A stretch of DNA of 64,000 bases from Scilla litardierei. Taxonomy: Eukaryota; Streptophyta; Magnoliopsida; Asparagales; Asparagaceae. The DNA is taken from assembly GCA_030789695.1 (NCBI GenBank), contig CM061139.1, positions 105,498,837 through 105,562,836 on the forward strand. The letters run 5' to 3'. The notes under the pieces were generated by a model that did no database searches, was not told the DNA's origin, and worked only from the letters and a program-made list of their open reading frames with translations. Below, piece by piece: positions 45,339 through 57,135 of the stretch. Each line of letters starts with the position of its first letter. Within the stretch, counting starts at the first letter, position 1. Both the position numbers and the translations under genes were made by a program.

Positions 45339-45515
45339 CACGTCCGCCATTTGTCATTCGTCTTCTTGACCTTCACGACATTCGAGAGCCATTCAAGATA
45401 TTTGACTTTTCGAATGAATTCTGCTTCTAGAAGTCGATCCACTTCTTCGATCACAGCTTTCATTTTTTCACCTCCCATGTTTCTCTTCTTTTGCTTCATG
45501 GGTCTGGAGGTCGGG
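45339..45515 (-). pseudogene. Tat RT N-terminal exile
   Basis: In sense the frame contains PMKQKKRNMGGEK, EEVDRLLEAEFIRKVKYLEW and VVKVKKTNDKWRTCV, the start of the Tat reverse transcriptase. It lies between two guests: its downstream continuation is at 30009 (across 30010-45333) and its upstream neighbour, the protease side, resumes at 55442 (across the Athila element). The flanking duplications CGACG and TCGAC lie at its two ends. It is a piece of the outer element's pol, not an independent gene. Confidence 0.88.
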
Positions 45516-45520
45516 TCGAC

Positions 45521-47067
45521 TGACTGGTCCAAAAAGTTGTACTGATAATCCCAAGTATAGGACGTCCGTCAAGTAGTAAACCTGGTGAGACCAGGATCGT
45601 ATTCCTCAGGGACAACGCAACCTGCAAATTTCAAAGTTTAGAATTAAGCTAGAAAAATTAATTGATGAGAGATGAACCACCCTTCGAAGGCGATTTTGGA
45701 TTTGGATTTAGTGTGAGGTAAAAGTCGTTTTAAGAAATACAAAAGTTTAAAACGTGAACGTGAAAATACAATTTATAAAAAACGTGTGTGTTGTGTTTTC
45801 GTTAGTGTTGCAGTAGGTTATGCTATTCATTCTCCATGATTTCTCGATCCCGCATCCATGCCAAGGTATGTGGATCGGAAGATAAAGCTTTAAAAACGAT
45901 GATTTTTTTTTCAATTAAAAAGATAGCGTAAAAACAAACGATTTCTTTTGAATAATAAATTATAAAAGATGAGCCTCGCGGTTCATCACCCTCCTTGGGC
46001 TCCTCTACGGATTGATGCACTTAGACAATACCTCGCGGCACGTCATCCTAAGCGGATTCCTCTACGGATTGTGCGTATTTCAAAAAATGAAGAAATTGAC
46101 GTCTTTTTAACGGTTTCGATAAGTGCACAAAATATGGAGATATGAAAGCAAAATCCTAGCAACACTAACTTCCACACAACACACCCACAATACTCTAGCC
46201 AAGCATGTTAACAAAAACAAAAAGTTTTATTAATAGAAACATAAGTTTAATACAAACCGTAATTCAAAATTAATACAAATGGGTAAAGAAATGGAGTTTT
46301 TCACCACTTTTGAAGCCCAAACACCCCCAAAACTCTTCTTGATCTGAGCAAACTCCTCTGGAATGGATAGAAGAACCCCTTAGCAAAGAAATGAAACGAA
46401 AATCACTCAATTTGGAGTTGTGTGTAAGAAGTTATGCCCAAAACCCTCTTTTTATAGCCAAAACGGGTCTGCGGGTCAACATTCAGGCTTGGCGGGCGCA
46501 GCCCGCGTGCGTCAATGGAGGCGGGTGCCCAGTAAAGCTAGGCGAGCGCAGCCCACGAGGTCAAAGTGGACTGCGCCCGCTTTTTTCAACACATGCGGGC
46601 CTGCGGGCCCGCCAATTTAATGCGGGCGGCAAATGCCGCCCGCTGGGAATATACCCGCCCGCTTGCGGGCGGGATCTGAACCGCCCGCAAGCGGGCGGCC
46701 TGCTGACGCCGCCTGGCGTCAGCAGCTGACGCCAGGCTGGCGCCAGCAGGTACTGTTCACTTTTTTTTTAAACTTTCTTTCTCTTTACAAACAGCTTTAT
46801 TGGGCTTTTTAATTCACAGAAATTTGCTCCGATCTCCGAAAAATGTGGAAAAATAGCCGTTGGATTCGGAAAATTGCAAGCTTCTCCTGAAAAATAAAAT
46901 TGAAACAAAATTAGGCCAAAAAATTGTATTTTGCGTATAAACAAGCGAAATACTCTATTATTAAATGATATTACAAAAACACACTTATTAGAGATAAATT
47001 ATATATTACATATACGCAAAATACGGTCTAAATAAGGGGTAAAAAATGTAATATTCTCTCAGAATCA
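45521..47067 (-). repeat. 3' LTR of Athila element
   Basis: 1547 bp. A sense TATA box lies at 46448-46455 (TATAAAAA). Immediately upstream in sense is a GC-rich U3 tract (about 46460-46750) with successive hairpins: GCGGGCGGC...GCCGCCCGC (46622-46643), CCCGCCCGC...GCGGGCGGG (46654-46673) and CCGCCCGC...GCGGGCGG (46681-46698). The 65-codon minus frame at 45823-46020 recurs in the other LTR and is not a gene. Confidence 0.92.
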
Positions 47068-48232
47068 CACCCCCCAACTAGCTTTTTGCTAGTCTCTTAG
47101 CAAAATAAGCGAATATTCCAACAATATGTCATACACCTCATATTCACTTCAATAAGCTTAAAATGAATTAAGAATAATATTACCCAACAAAGTTCAATAC
47201 CTATCATGTTTTCATGGACTAATGCAAAGAATCACAATTTTATCTCAATCCACACATATTCAGTATCGCACAAATTGTTTAATGAAATAGGTAATCACAT
47301 GTCCTAGGCTGTAAATTTCATAGGAATAGGCCATCACATCATCCAAATCATAAGATCATGATTTTGAATCTACTCAAACTATCTCATATCTTTTTTCTTC
47401 TTTTTTTTCTTTTTTTTTCTTTTTTCTTTTTAACTTTGTAGAACAATCCATGTAACGAGCGTTAGGTCAATGACTCCCAAACCAGATGGTTTTAGGGCAT
47501 TAGGCTTTGAAAAACCCCTCAGACTTAATAACTCGGAATGTCTAAAAATTTATTATGCACTCCCACATACTTCATTTTTCGGCGCGAAGCCCCATGCTTC
47601 CTGAGGCACGAGGACCCGGCTACTAAAAGAAGCTGGAAGAACGGTGCATTTATTTTTATATATTTTTTTAATAATTTTTTTTGACATGAGACATGTTTGA
47701 GTAAGATTCTCCATCATTTAGTCATTAGTAAGTCTGTATATGTGATTGACCATTATCCTTATCATTTATAACCTTCTTCACATAATTACCTATTCGTGAC
47801 ATGAAATTGCCTGAACCAAATAATAGTTTCATGATAGTACTATTGTAGATACATGCACCAGTTTACATGAAAGTCATGATAATGTAAAATTCTACGCAGG
47901 GGTAAAACATTCTTAATCTATTTTGACAATAATGAATATAGGTGTTCAATTAAATTTTGATGGAATTTTCACTTCAAATGGACATATAAATGGTTCTTGG
48001 TGAAAAACTCAACATTCTTGTTTTTTTTTGGTATATATATAAGCAATTATGTTGTGGTATATATAAGCAAACTATATATAAGCAAACTATATATGCAAAC
48101 CTTTTTTTTTTGCAAACACGTCCTCCCCCCAGCTAAAAGTAAACATAGTCCTCGATGTTTGAAGGGTAAGATGCAAATTTATTTAGTAATATATAAACTA
48201 ACACTAAAGAGTTATGGAAAGAACACACCTAT
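47068..48232 (-). other. Athila 3' spacer, no env-like gene
   Basis: About 1.2 kb between the pol tail and the 3' LTR. It holds homopyrimidine tracts (47391-47425) and AT-rich sequence but no reading frame above 79 codons. Many Athila relatives carry an envelope-like ORF here. None can be seen. Confidence 0.7.
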
Positions 48233-48385
48233 TTAGTTACCACCCGAAGGTGGGTCTGTAAGTAGCATGGTGTCGTCCTCCTGTGACCATGGCTCGTGAT
48301 AGTGCTTCAAGCGCTGGCCGTTGACCTTGAACTCATTGCCATCTTTCGGGTTAACTAGGGTTACTGCTCCGTGTGGATAACTCAT
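48233..48385 (-). pseudogene. Athila pol tail beyond an in-frame stop
   Basis: After the TAA at 48388-48386 the same frame continues for about 50 codons with recognisable family text ([23 protein letters not shown]) to a TAA at 48235-48233. This is the usual end of the integrase C-terminal region, so the stop truncates an otherwise complete polyprotein by about 3 percent. Readthrough or a sequencing error are alternatives. Confidence 0.8.
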
Positions 48386-51300
48386 TTATACAATATAAGG
48401 TCCATTCCACTTGGAGCGTAGCTTTCCTGGGAAGAGATGCAAGCGTGAATTGTACAAGAGCACTTTTTGACCTGGAACAAATTCTCTCCTCAGTATGGTG
48501 CGATCATGTGCAACTTTCAATCTTTCTTTTGCCAATTTTGCATTATCGTATGCTTCTCTTCTCAGCTCCTCAAGTTCAACCAATTGCAACCTGTGTAAAG
48601 AAGAAGAAGAATCAGCATCAAAATTCAATTTCTTCACTGCCCAAAAAGATTTATGTTCAATTTCGACGGGCAAATGGCAATGCTTTCCGTAGACAATACG
48701 GTAAGGAGACATCCCTAATACGGTTTTGTAGGCGGTACGGTATGCCCACAATGCTTCAGGAAGTCGGATGCTCCAATCCTTCCTAGTAGGATTCACCGTC
48801 TTTTGGAGAATATTCTTTATCTCCCTGTTTGCCAACTCCGCCTGTCCATTAGTTTGGGGGTGGTAAGGTGTAGAGACTTTGTGCTTCACCCCAAACTTTG
48901 TCATCAAGCTTGCAAAAAGGCGGTTGCAGAAATGGGAGCCTCCATCACTAATCATCGCCTTGGGCACCCCAAAGCGTGCAAAGATATGTTCCTTCATGAA
49001 CTTGAGTACAACAGATGCATCATTTGTCCTGCAAGGGATAGCTTCAACCCATTTAGACACATAATCAATAGCAAGTAAAATAAAAGTATGTCCAAAAGAA
49101 GGGGGAAATGGCCCCATAAAATCAATACCCCAACAATCAAAAATTTCAATTTCCAATATAGGGTTTAATGGCATCATATTCCTCCTAGTGATTCCCCCCA
49201 ACTGCTGGCAAGACAAGCATGACTTACAAAATGAAAAAGTATCTTTAAACATACTTGGCCAATAAAATCCGCATTGTAAAATTTTAGCCACAGTTTTATG
49301 AGCCGAAAAATGTCCCCCACATGCACTCTTGTGACAAAAATGCAAGACACTATCTATTTCCTGGTCTGGTATACATCTCCTTACTATTTGATCATTGCAA
49401 TATTTATAAAGGTATGGATCATCAAAGAAAAATGATTTTACCTCGTGATTAAACCTTTTCTTATCATGAATTGACCAAGTTGAAGGAGTCTTACCAGTTA
49501 CCAAAAAATTGACAATATCTGCATACCATGGAAGTGTGGAGACGGAAAATAGGTGCTCATCTGGGAAGGAGTCTTGAATTGGAATGGAGGCGGATTCTGT
49601 ACCAATGGTTAGTCGTGAAAGATGGTCCGCCACATGATTCTCAACTCCTTTCTTATCTTTTATCTGCACCTGGAACTCCTGCAAAAGTAAAATCCAACGT
49701 ATAAGTCTTGGCTTTGCATCTTTCTTGGACAAAAGGTATTTAAGAGCGGAATGATCTGTAAAAATAATAATGGGAAATCCCAAAATGTAGCTCCTAAATT
49801 TTTCCAAAGCAAAAACTACGGCAAGCAGCTCCTTCTCCGTGGTGGTGTAGTTTCGCTGAGCTTCATTCAAACTCTTGCTTGCATAGTAAATGACAACTGG
49901 AGATTTGTCTTTCCGTTGTCCAAGAACTGCGCCAACTGCAAAATTGCTGGCGTCACACATGATTAAAAGAGAAGATACTGGTACCTGCAAAATAGGAGAA
50001 GATATAAGTGCTTGTTTTAAAGTATTAAAAGAGTTTTTACGCTCTTCTGTCCAAATGAATTCAGTGTTATGCATAAGAAGTGTGCATAAAGGACGTGAAA
50101 TCAAACTAAAATCCTTTATGAACCGCCTGTAGAATCCAGCATGACCAAGGAAGGAACGAATGTCCTTAACACATTTCGGAGTGGGTAACTTCTCGATGAC
50201 TTCTACCTTGGTTTTGTCTACCTGTATTCCTCCCCTGGAGACTATGTGACCAAGGACAATGCCCTCAGTGGTCATGAAGTGACATTTTTCCCAGTTAAGG
50301 AGCAGGTTCTTTTCGATGCATCTATGCAGCACACTAGCCAAGTTAGTCAAACAATCAGAAAAAGAGTTACCATATACGGAAAAATCATCCATAAATACTT
50401 CTACAATCTTTTCAACCATATCATCAAATATACTTAACATGCACCGTTGAAAAGTTGCCGGGGCGTTGCACAAACCAAATGGCATTCTCCGAAAAGCAAA
50501 AGTGCCAAAGGGACAAGTGAAGGTGGTCTTCTCCTGGTCCTCTGGGGCTATTTCTATTTGGTAGTAACCGGAGTATCCATCTAGAAAGCAATAAAACTCG
50601 TGTCCAGCCACTCTCTCTAAAATTTGGTCTAGGAAGGGAAGAGGGAAGTGGTCTTTTCGTGTCTTGGAGTTTAGCTTCCTAAAGTCTATGCACATACGCC
50701 ATCCAGTGGCGGTTCTCATGGGTACTAATTCATTGTTTTCATTTTTTATAACAGTCAACCCAGATTTTTTTGGTACAACTTGGGTCGGACTAACACATCT
50801 ACTATCAGAAATGGGGTATATGATACCCGCATCAAGCAATTTTAAAACCTCACCCTTAACTACTTCTTTTAAGGTTGGGTTCAACCTTCGTTGTGGTTCA
50901 CGGGTAGGTTTGGTATCATCTTCTAAATATATATGATGTGCACATATAAGAGGGCTAATACCTTTGATATCAGCAATTGTCCATCCTATTGCCCCCTTAT
51001 GTTTCTTCAAAACATTTAACAATTCATTTTCCTGTTCTAAAGAGAGTTTGGACGATATTACCACAGGAAATGTATTGTCTTCTCCAAGATAAGCGTATTT
51101 CAAATACGATGGCAATGGTTTGAGCTCCAGCTGTGGATGCTCAAGGTCGGATGGCATTTGGTACGGTGTCTCCAATGGTAGTGGCTCAAAACGTGGCACC
51201 CAGGTGGTGCGAGACACCTCTCCAGCTTCCTGCAAAAAAGATTTATCGTCAATACCGTCGCATAGTTGATCAACAAAATCAATAGCAGAAACGAATTCTT

Positions 51301-53650
51301 CATCAAAATGATCAACAACAAGAGCGTCGATCATGCTTACTTCCTCATACTCCTCTACCCCTGTTGGCATTTTGCAAGCATTAAAAATATTTAGATCCAA
51401 AGACATGTTGCCAAAAGTAAGTTTAAGTTGACCATTCCTGCAGTTAATAATGGCATTACTAGTAGCTAGGAAGGGTCGACCTAAAATAATCGGGGTTGGA
51501 GTGGCAGACTGGGGTCCCTGAAGATCTAATACAATAAAGTCCACGGGGTAGTAAAACTTATCCACTTGGACAAGTACATCCTCAACACATCCCCTCGGGA
51601 TTTTCACAGATCTATCAGCTAACTGGAGAATAACAGGTGTGGATTTCAATTCCCCAAGTCCCAATTGTGTAAACACAGGATATGGCAAAATATTAACACT
51701 GGACCCTAAGTCAAGAAGAGCCTGGCCTATCTGTTTGGTGCCTATGGTGCAAGAAATGGTAGGGGATCCAGGGTCCTTGAATTTGGGTGGCGTGTTATGT
51801 TGAAAAATAGAGCTGACCTGTTGAGTTAAAAATGCCTTTTTCTTAACATTAAGATTTCGCTTGACAGTGCAGAGGTCTTTAAGAAATTTGGCATATGCAG
51901 GGATTTGATTGATGGCATCTAATAAAGGAATATTAATCTGACATCTTTGAAAAATTTCACGAATTTCAGATTGATACTTATCTTTCTTTGGATGCAAGAG
52001 TCTCTGTGGATATGGTGCGGGAGGAGAGTAAGGCTCTGATTCTGGAACTCTTGTCTTTGAAGTGTCTGTGTCCTTGCTTACGCTCTCCTCTGGTACTCCT
52101 TGCGGTTCACGATCCTCTTCATCTACCACCATCTCAGAAGTGTCCTTCGGTGGCTCAGGCTTTTGAACTTCTTTTCCACTCCTCAAAGTAGTCACCGCTT
52201 GGCATGGTTTGATGTTGCTGATTGCCGACGATGAACTCGTGTTGGGATTCGGGAGTGTTTGAGCAGGGAGCTTGCCCTTCTCCAGACTTGCCATAAGCTT
52301 TGTGATGCCATCATTCATTTGTTGAAACTGAGTCTGCTGTGTTTGTTGCTGCTGCTGAAGTTGTTGCATCTGTTGGAACTGAGCTTGCTGCTGTTGTTGA
52401 AGTTGTTGATTTTGGTTCTGCTGCAGCTGCATGAACTGTTGGAGCGTGTCGCTAAGTTTCTGAAAATGTGGATCTGCTCCAGACTCTTCCTTCTTTCTCT
52501 GATTTCCACCATGATAATTGTTTTGAGGTGGTGGCCTGTATGGTTGAGAAGCTTGTGGCTTGTTTTGCCAACTGAGATTGGGGTGGTTGCGCCAATTGGA
52601 ATTGTATGTGTTCGGGTTGAATCCTTGACCTGGATAAGAATTTGAAATGTTATGTACCTGACTAGGATCCTTGAGCACATCTTTAAGTGTTGGAATGGTT
52701 GGACACCCCGATGTATTGTGCTCCAGACTGTCGCAAAGAGCACACTTCTCTTCAATAGTCACCGCTTTTACTCCCTTCATTTCTAAGTTTTGGAGCTTCC
52801 TAGTGATGAGTGCTTCCATCTTTGCTTCTAACGCCTCCTCGGGTTTCAATGTAAACTGGCCTCCACGGGATGAGGATTGAGGCTGGTCTGTCCGATCGTA
52901 GTCAGGAGTTGCTTCCCACGTCTGTGCACTCTCAGCGATGGACTCCAAGTAATCCCATGCGTCAGCTGGCTTTTTGTCGAAGAACTCTCCGTTGCACATC
53001 ATCTCTACAAATTGCTTCATGGAAGGGGGAAGCCCATCGTAGAAGAAGCCGATGAGGCGGTACTCATCGAATCCATGGTGGGGGCACGCAAGTAGCAAGT
53101 CTTTGAACCTCTCCCAAGCAGCATCAAATGATTCATTTCCTTTCTGCGAGAAGTTCACAATTTGTTTCTTTAGCCCCTGAGTCCTGTGCAAAGGAAAAAA
53201 CTTTTTTAGAAACTCTGCTTGTAAATTTACCCAAGAAGTAATAGAGTGCGAAGGTAAAGCGTTAAGCCAATTCTTTGCTTTATCCTTAAGTGAAAATGGA
53301 AAAAGTTTAAGGTAAATAGTTTCATTGCTCGTTTTTCCATCTACACAGGTTAAGCAAACATCCTCAAATTCCTTTATATGTAAATATGGATTCTCCCTCT
53401 CCATACCATGATAAGTAGGGAGAAGTTGAACCATTCCTGGTTTAAGACTAAAGGAATTGGCATCTGCTGGAAGCACGATGCATGAGCCAGAAGCAGACCT
53501 TGTAGGTCTGAGCACATCTCTAAGTGACCTATCTCCAAAAGTTTGAGAATGGTCGTCATTTTCATTTCCACTGGTGTCATTTGCGTTGTGTGCCATATTC
53601 ACGTGTCGAACTAATCTATGTGTCCTAGGGGTTCTAAGCCACATAAACAA
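48386..53650 (-). CDS. Athila gag-pol polyprotein
   Basis: One open frame of 1754 codons encodes a retrotransposon polyprotein. Gag covers about residues 75-300 ([32 protein letters not shown]) with a zinc knuckle [14 protein letters not shown] near 308 and a Gln-rich linker (about 415-460). The protease has DLGSS at 647-651, the Athila variant of DTGSS. RT spans about 930-1130, with [11 protein letters not shown] and the active site FMDDFSVYG (Asp1088, Asp1089). RNase H follows, with [14 protein letters not shown] and [11 protein letters not shown]. Integrase has its zinc domain ([19 protein letters not shown], about 1430-1480), the core acidic residues in [19 protein letters not shown] and [10 protein letters not shown], and a C-terminal KWNGPYIV. 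The first ATG is at 53650; an in-frame ATG at residue 19 (MAHNAND) is an alternative. All catalytic residues are present. Only the last 50 or so residues are cut off by a stop. It could be active or recently so. Confidence 0.93.
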   Translation of the reverse strand: MFMWLRTPRTHRLVRHVNMAHNANDTSGNENDDHSQTFGDRSLRDVLRPTRSASGSCIVLPADANSFSLKPGMVQLLPTYHGMERENPYLHIKEFEDVCLTCVDGKTSNETIYLKLFPFSLKDKAKNWLNALPSHSITSWVNLQAEFLKKFFPLHRTQGLKKQIVNFSQKGNESFDAAWERFKDLLLACPHHGFDEYRLIGFFYDGLPPSMKQFVEMMCNGEFFDKKPADAWDYLESIAESAQTWEATPDYDRTDQPQSSSRGGQFTLKPEEALEAKMEALITRKLQNLEMKGVKAVTIEEKCALCDSLEHNTSGCPTIPTLKDVLKDPSQVHNISNSYPGQGFNPNTYNSNWRNHPNLSWQNKPQASQPYRPPPQNNYHGGNQRKKEESGADPHFQKLSDTLQQFMQLQQNQNQQLQQQQQAQFQQMQQLQQQQQTQQTQFQQMNDGITKLMASLEKGKLPAQTLPNPNTSSSSAISNIKPCQAVTTLRSGKEVQKPEPPKDTSEMVVDEEDREPQGVPEESVSKDTDTSKTRVPESEPYSPPAPYPQRLLHPKKDKYQSEIREIFQRCQINIPLLDAINQIPAYAKFLKDLCTVKRNLNVKKKAFLTQQVSSIFQHNTPPKFKDPGSPTISCTIGTKQIGQALLDLGSSVNILPYPVFTQLGLGELKSTPVILQLADRSVKIPRGCVEDVLVQVDKFYYPVDFIVLDLQGPQSATPTPIILGRPFLATSNAIINCRNGQLKLTFGNMSLDLNIFNACKMPTGVEEYEEVSMIDALVVDHFDEEFVSAIDFVDQLCDGIDDKSFLQEAGEVSRTTWVPRFEPLPLETPYQMPSDLEHPQLELKPLPSYLKYAYLGEDNTFPVVISSKLSLEQENELLNVLKKHKGAIGWTIADIKGISPLICAHHIYLEDDTKPTREPQRRLNPTLKEVVKGEVLKLLDAGIIYPISDSRCVSPTQVVPKKSGLTVIKNENNELVPMRTATGWRMCIDFRKLNSKTRKDHFPLPFLDQILERVAGHEFYCFLDGYSGYYQIEIAPEDQEKTTFTCPFGTFAFRRMPFGLCNAPATFQRCMLSIFDDMVEKIVEVFMDDFSVYGNSFSDCLTNLASVLHRCIEKNLLLNWEKCHFMTTEGIVLGHIVSRGGIQVDKTKVEVIEKLPTPKCVKDIRSFLGHAGFYRRFIKDFSLISRPLCTLLMHNTEFIWTEERKNSFNTLKQALISSPILQVPVSSLLIMCDASNFAVGAVLGQRKDKSPVVIYYASKSLNEAQRNYTTTEKELLAVVFALEKFRSYILGFPIIIFTDHSALKYLLSKKDAKPRLIRWILLLQEFQVQIKDKKGVENHVADHLSRLTIGTESASIPIQDSFPDEHLFSVSTLPWYADIVNFLVTGKTPSTWSIHDKKRFNHEVKSFFFDDPYLYKYCNDQIVRRCIPDQEIDSVLHFCHKSACGGHFSAHKTVAKILQCGFYWPSMFKDTFSFCKSCLSCQQLGGITRRNMMPLNPILEIEIFDCWGIDFMGPFPPSFGHTFILLAIDYVSKWVEAIPCRTNDASVVLKFMKEHIFARFGVPKAMISDGGSHFCNRLFASLMTKFGVKHKVSTPYHPQTNGQAELANREIKNILQKTVNPTRKDWSIRLPEALWAYRTAYKTVLGMSPYRIVYGKHCHLPVEIEHKSFWAVKKLNFDADSSSSLHRLQLVELEELRREAYDNAKLAKERLKVAHDRTILRREFVPGQKVLLYNSRLHLFPGKLRSKWNGPYIV

Positions 53651-53894
53651 ATAAGAACAGAAAAGATGATATTTTTGTTGTTTTTGTTTTATCTCAAGCT
53701 AATTTTTTTGGGTTTTGAAAATATTTAAAACGAAATTAAAGCAAACAAAACAAAACAAAACAAAACAAAATTCAAAAAGAATGGATATACAAAGTTTTTA
53801 TACAAAAGAGTGGAACGATCTCACCGAATTTTCCAAGTTAATTGGAAACCGTAAAATATGTAGACCGTTGTCCCCGGCAACGGCGCCAAAAACT
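53651..53894 (-). other. Athila leader with primer-binding site
   Basis: 244 bp between the 5' LTR and the gag-pol start. The primer site TTTTTGGCGCCGTTGCCGGGG lies at 53871-53891, two to three bases from the LTR, as is usual for Athila-type elements. A homopolymer-rich AAAACA repeat lies at about 53745-53775. Confidence 0.82.
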
Positions 53895-55441
53895 TGACTG
53901 GTCCATAAAGTTGTAATGATAATCCCAAGTATAGGACGTCGGTCAAGTAGTAAACCTGGTGAGACCAGGATCGTATTCCTCAGGGACAACGCAACCTGCA
54001 AATTTCAAAGTTTAGAATTAAGCTAGAAAAATTAATTGATGAGAGATGAACCACCCTTCGAAGGCGATTTTGGATTTGGATTTAGCGTGAGGTAAAAGTC
54101 GTTTTAAGAAATACAAAAGTTTAAAACGTGAACGTGAAAATACAATTTATAAAAAACGTGTGTGTGTTGTGTTTCCGTTAGTGTTGCAGTAGGTTATGCT
54201 ATTCATTCTCCATGATTTCTCGATCCCGCATCCATGCCAAGGTATGGGGATCGGAAGATAAAGCTTTAAAAACGATGATTTTTTTTTCAATTAAAAAGAT
54301 AGCGTAAAAACAAACGATTTCTTTTGAATAATAAATTATAAAAGATGAACCTCGCGGTTCATCACCCTCCTTGGGCTCCTCTACGGATTGATGCACTTAG
54401 ACAATACCTCGCGGCACGTCATCCTAAGCGGATTCCTCTACGGATTGTGCGTATTTCAAAAAATGAAGAAATCGACGTCTTTTTAACGGTTTCGATAAGT
54501 GCACAAAATATGGAGATATGAAAGCAAAATCCTAGCAACACTAACTTCCACACAACACACCCACAATACTCTAGCCAAGCATGTTAACAAAAACAACAAG
54601 TTTCATTAATAGAAACATAAGTTTAATACAAACCGTAATACAAAATTAATACAAATGGGTAAAGAAATGGAGTTTTTCACCACTTTTGAAGCCCAAACAC
54701 CCCCAAAACTCTTCTTGATCTGAGCAAACTCCTCTGGAATGGATAGAAGAACTCCTTAGCTAAGAAATGAAACGAAAATCACTCAATTTGGAGTTGTGTG
54801 TAAGAAGTTATGCCCAAAACCCTCTATTTATAGCCAAAACGGGTCTGCGGGTCAACATTCAGGCTTGGCGGGCGCAGCCCGCGTGCGTCAATGGACGCTG
54901 GCGCCCAGTAAAGCTAGGCGGGCGCAGCCCATGAGGTCAAAGCGGACTGCGCTCGCTTTTTTCAACACATGCGGGCCTGCGGGCCCGCCAATTTAATGCG
55001 GGCGGCAAATGCCGCCCGCTCGGAATATACCCGCCCGCTTGCGGGCGGGATCTGAACCGCCCGCAAGCGGGCGGCCTGCTGACGCCGCCTGGCGTCAACA
55101 GCTGACGCCAGGCTGGCGCCAGCAGGTACTGTTCACTTTTTTTTAACTTTCTTTCTCTTTACAAACAGCTTTATTGGGCTTTTTAATTCACAGAAATTTG
55201 CTCCGATCTCCGAAAAATGTGGAAAAATAGCCGTTGGATTCGGAAAATTGCAAGCTTCTCCTGAAAAATAAAATTGAAACAAAATTAGGCCAAAAAATTG
55301 TATTTTGCGTATAAACAAGCGAAATAATCTATTATTAAATGATATTACAAAAACACACTTATTAGAGATAAATTATATATTACATATACGCAAAATACGG
55401 TCTAAATAAGGGGTAAAAAATGTAATATTCTCTCAGAATCA
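53895..55441 (-). repeat. 5' LTR of Athila element
   Basis: 1547 bp matching 45521-47067. TATA box TATAAATA at 54825-54832 in sense (the other LTR has TATAAAAA). The GC-rich hairpin tract is at about 54840-55130. It is followed by the duplication TCGAC and then the outer Tat protease side. Confidence 0.93.
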
Positions 55442-56341
55442 TCGACCTCCAGCTTGTGGAATATTACTTCGGGGTCGATGCCAGACATATCATTCGGGGC
55501 CAGCGAAGATGTCGGCATGCTCTTTTAGGAGGGCGATTAATTGTTCCTTTAGGTCGAAAAGGAGCAGCGACCCAATAGAGACAGCTTTTCCTCCTTCTTC
55601 AGAGATCCAGATATTCTCTGTATCTTTGACTACAGTAGGCCATCGATCTTCGACCCGTGGGTCGACTGGATCCGCCTGCTCGATCATCCTCAGAGCGGTG
55701 GATAGTGTATAGCACGATCGTGCTTGTTTCTGATTCACTCTTGCCTTTCTGACTCCCTCGGGGTCTGTAATTTGATCATCTGATGGAAGGTTGAGACCAC
55801 CACTTCTATATCGTTCAGTAGTGGTCTTCCGATGATCCTGTTATACGCCAAGTTGATCTTCACCACCATGAAACTGGTTAGGCGAGTGATTTGTTGGGGA
55901 TGCGTGCTGAGGGTCACGGGTAAGGTGATCATATCCACTATCGGGGCGGAATGCTCATGAATCCCACCAGGGGCCCCGAACAAGGCGTCAACTCCATATC
56001 CTCTCCAACGTAGTGAAGAAAAGTATGTTGCACGAGCTTCCGGTGTCGACAAGCAACCTTTTTACGGCGATCTCCTTGATGGTAGCCGTGATGACGACGT
56101 CGTCATTATGCGGCAGTTCCACACCTTCTAGATCTTCATCTGAGAAGGAGATAGGTGACATTGAATCTTTGGGGCATTTTTGCCCCCCCAACACTATCAT
56201 CAACCTTCCGGCGTAGGAGCGTTGGAGAGAGATCGATAACTCTGGGTGCCGGGGACCTCCCATTATCATGCTGATGAGACCGATGCTGAGAGGTCTCGTG
56301 GCATCCTTGGAGGATGTTGATGGGTGAGTCGACATGGTCAA
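55442..56341 (-). pseudogene. Tat gag C-terminus/protease segment, broken
   Basis: In sense, frame 56341-55988 has ISFSDEDLEGVELPHNDD and the retropepsin site LLVDTGSSCNILF (DTG codons at 56047-56039). Frame 56052-55735 continues with IIGRPLLNDIEVVVST, the second half of the protease. Frame 55738-55490 covers the linker with KQARSCY and EHADIF. Frameshifts separate these. The frame then runs on through MSGIDPEVI to 55447, where the Athila element interrupts it. Almost no gag precedes it: the LTR begins only about 50 bp upstream. It would have cleaved the polyprotein. It is inactive. Confidence 0.87.
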
Positions 56342-56370
56342 GTGATTCGCCGATCAGGATGTCGACTCAT

Positions 56371-56394
56371 GGTTTTCCACAGATGACGAAAAAC
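56371..56394 (-). other. Primer-binding site region of outer Tat element
   Basis: In sense the LTR end CCTTAACA is followed by GTTTTTCGTCATCTGTGGAA, a degenerate version of the Tat primer site seen at 14158-14178 (TTTGGTGCCGTCTGTGGG). Confidence 0.65.
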
Positions 56395-57135
56395 TGTTAA
56401 GGCCAAAATTGACCGAGACAGTTATCAAGTTGACGTAGACTCTTGGTGCTGAGTTGGAGCCTCGTCAGCAGATGGGTCGGGACCCAAGGTTAGTAGAACG
56501 GGGGTCGGATGATGGTAGTTGATGATGGTGCGATGCTCGATCGACCCTCGAGAAGCAGTTGTGTCGATTGTTCGAGGCTAGGAAGCTCAATGACGACCCT
56601 CGGCACTGGATGATGATCGTCGATCTGCATCACAGGGACACGTTAGGGGGGTCAGATCTGGGTTCCGATCCAAATCTCCTCCGATGCTTAAGTTAGTGTG
56701 GGAACTTAAGGAAGAGAGAGAGCTTGGTGTAGGTGAGATCGACCCACGGAGGTTCGTCTCAGGACTGGCGGCGCAAGCTCGAATGTATAAGAAGTATCAG
56801 CTGAGAAAGTAGAGTTCTATGTCTTAGACCTCATACCCTGAAAAAATGGAACCACTTTACCGTTGTTCTTCTGTCCATTTATAGGCGGCTCCTCCCCGAT
56901 TGCATGTAACCGTCCCTCATTGATTCGGGAATGATCTCCTCCGAGATTCGGGTAACGGCTACCCATTTACTCTGCCCCATTAATCTCCCCCGAATATTGG
57001 CGCATGCCTAACGGTCGAACGACCCGTTCGTCTGACTCAGCAACGCCCTGCTCTGAGCGGCAGGTATCGGGTTGCGGGCCCTTAATGGGTCGGGTGCTCG
57101 GATACTCCAACAGGGTCTACACCCGTGCACTAACA
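56395..57135 (-). repeat. 5' LTR of outer Tat element
   Basis: 741 bp, plus-strand ends TGTTAAGGCC and GCACTAACA. TATA box TATAAAT in sense at 56876-56883. It pairs with 20562-21298. The flanking bases CCATC (57136-57140) match TCATC on the far left except for one base. Confidence 0.88.

Larger units (their letters stand above)
45521..55441 (-). mobile_element. Athila-type Ty3/Gypsy element, nearly intact
   Basis: LTRs 45521-47067 and 53895-55441 are both 1547 bp, with ends TGA...TCA, flanked by TCGAC (45516-45520 and 55442-55446). In sense: 5' LTR, primer site TTTTTGGCGCCGTTGCCGGGG (53871-53891), a 244-bp leader, a 1754-codon gag-pol frame, 1.3 kb of spacer, a purine tract TAGTTGGGGGGTG (47068-47080) and the 3' LTR. 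By eye the LTRs differ at about two dozen positions. The protease site, Gln-rich linker and RT motif fit Athila. No envelope-like frame is present. Confidence 0.94.
20562..57135 (-). mobile_element. Outer Tat-type Ty3/Gypsy element carrying nested insertions
   Basis: LTRs at 56395-57135 (5') and 20562-21298 (3') share ends TGTTA...TAACA and are flanked by TCATC and CCATC. After removing three guests (24183-26601, 30010-45333, 45521-55441, each with one duplication) about 8.9 kb remains. In sense it holds: primer site, PR, RT, archaeal-type RNase H, integrase, a minisatellite, an antisense ORF, the purine tract ATGATGGGGGACAT (21299-21312) and the LTR. Gag is missing: only about 50 bp separate the LTR from the protease segment. 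All coding parts carry stops or frameshifts, so it is inactive. Confidence 0.88.

Noticed and set aside
45823..46020. A 65-codon minus-strand frame, with an almost identical copy at 54199-54396.
   Set aside because: The two copies are the Athila LTR pair. The frame lies in the transcribed part of the LTR and has no coding signature.
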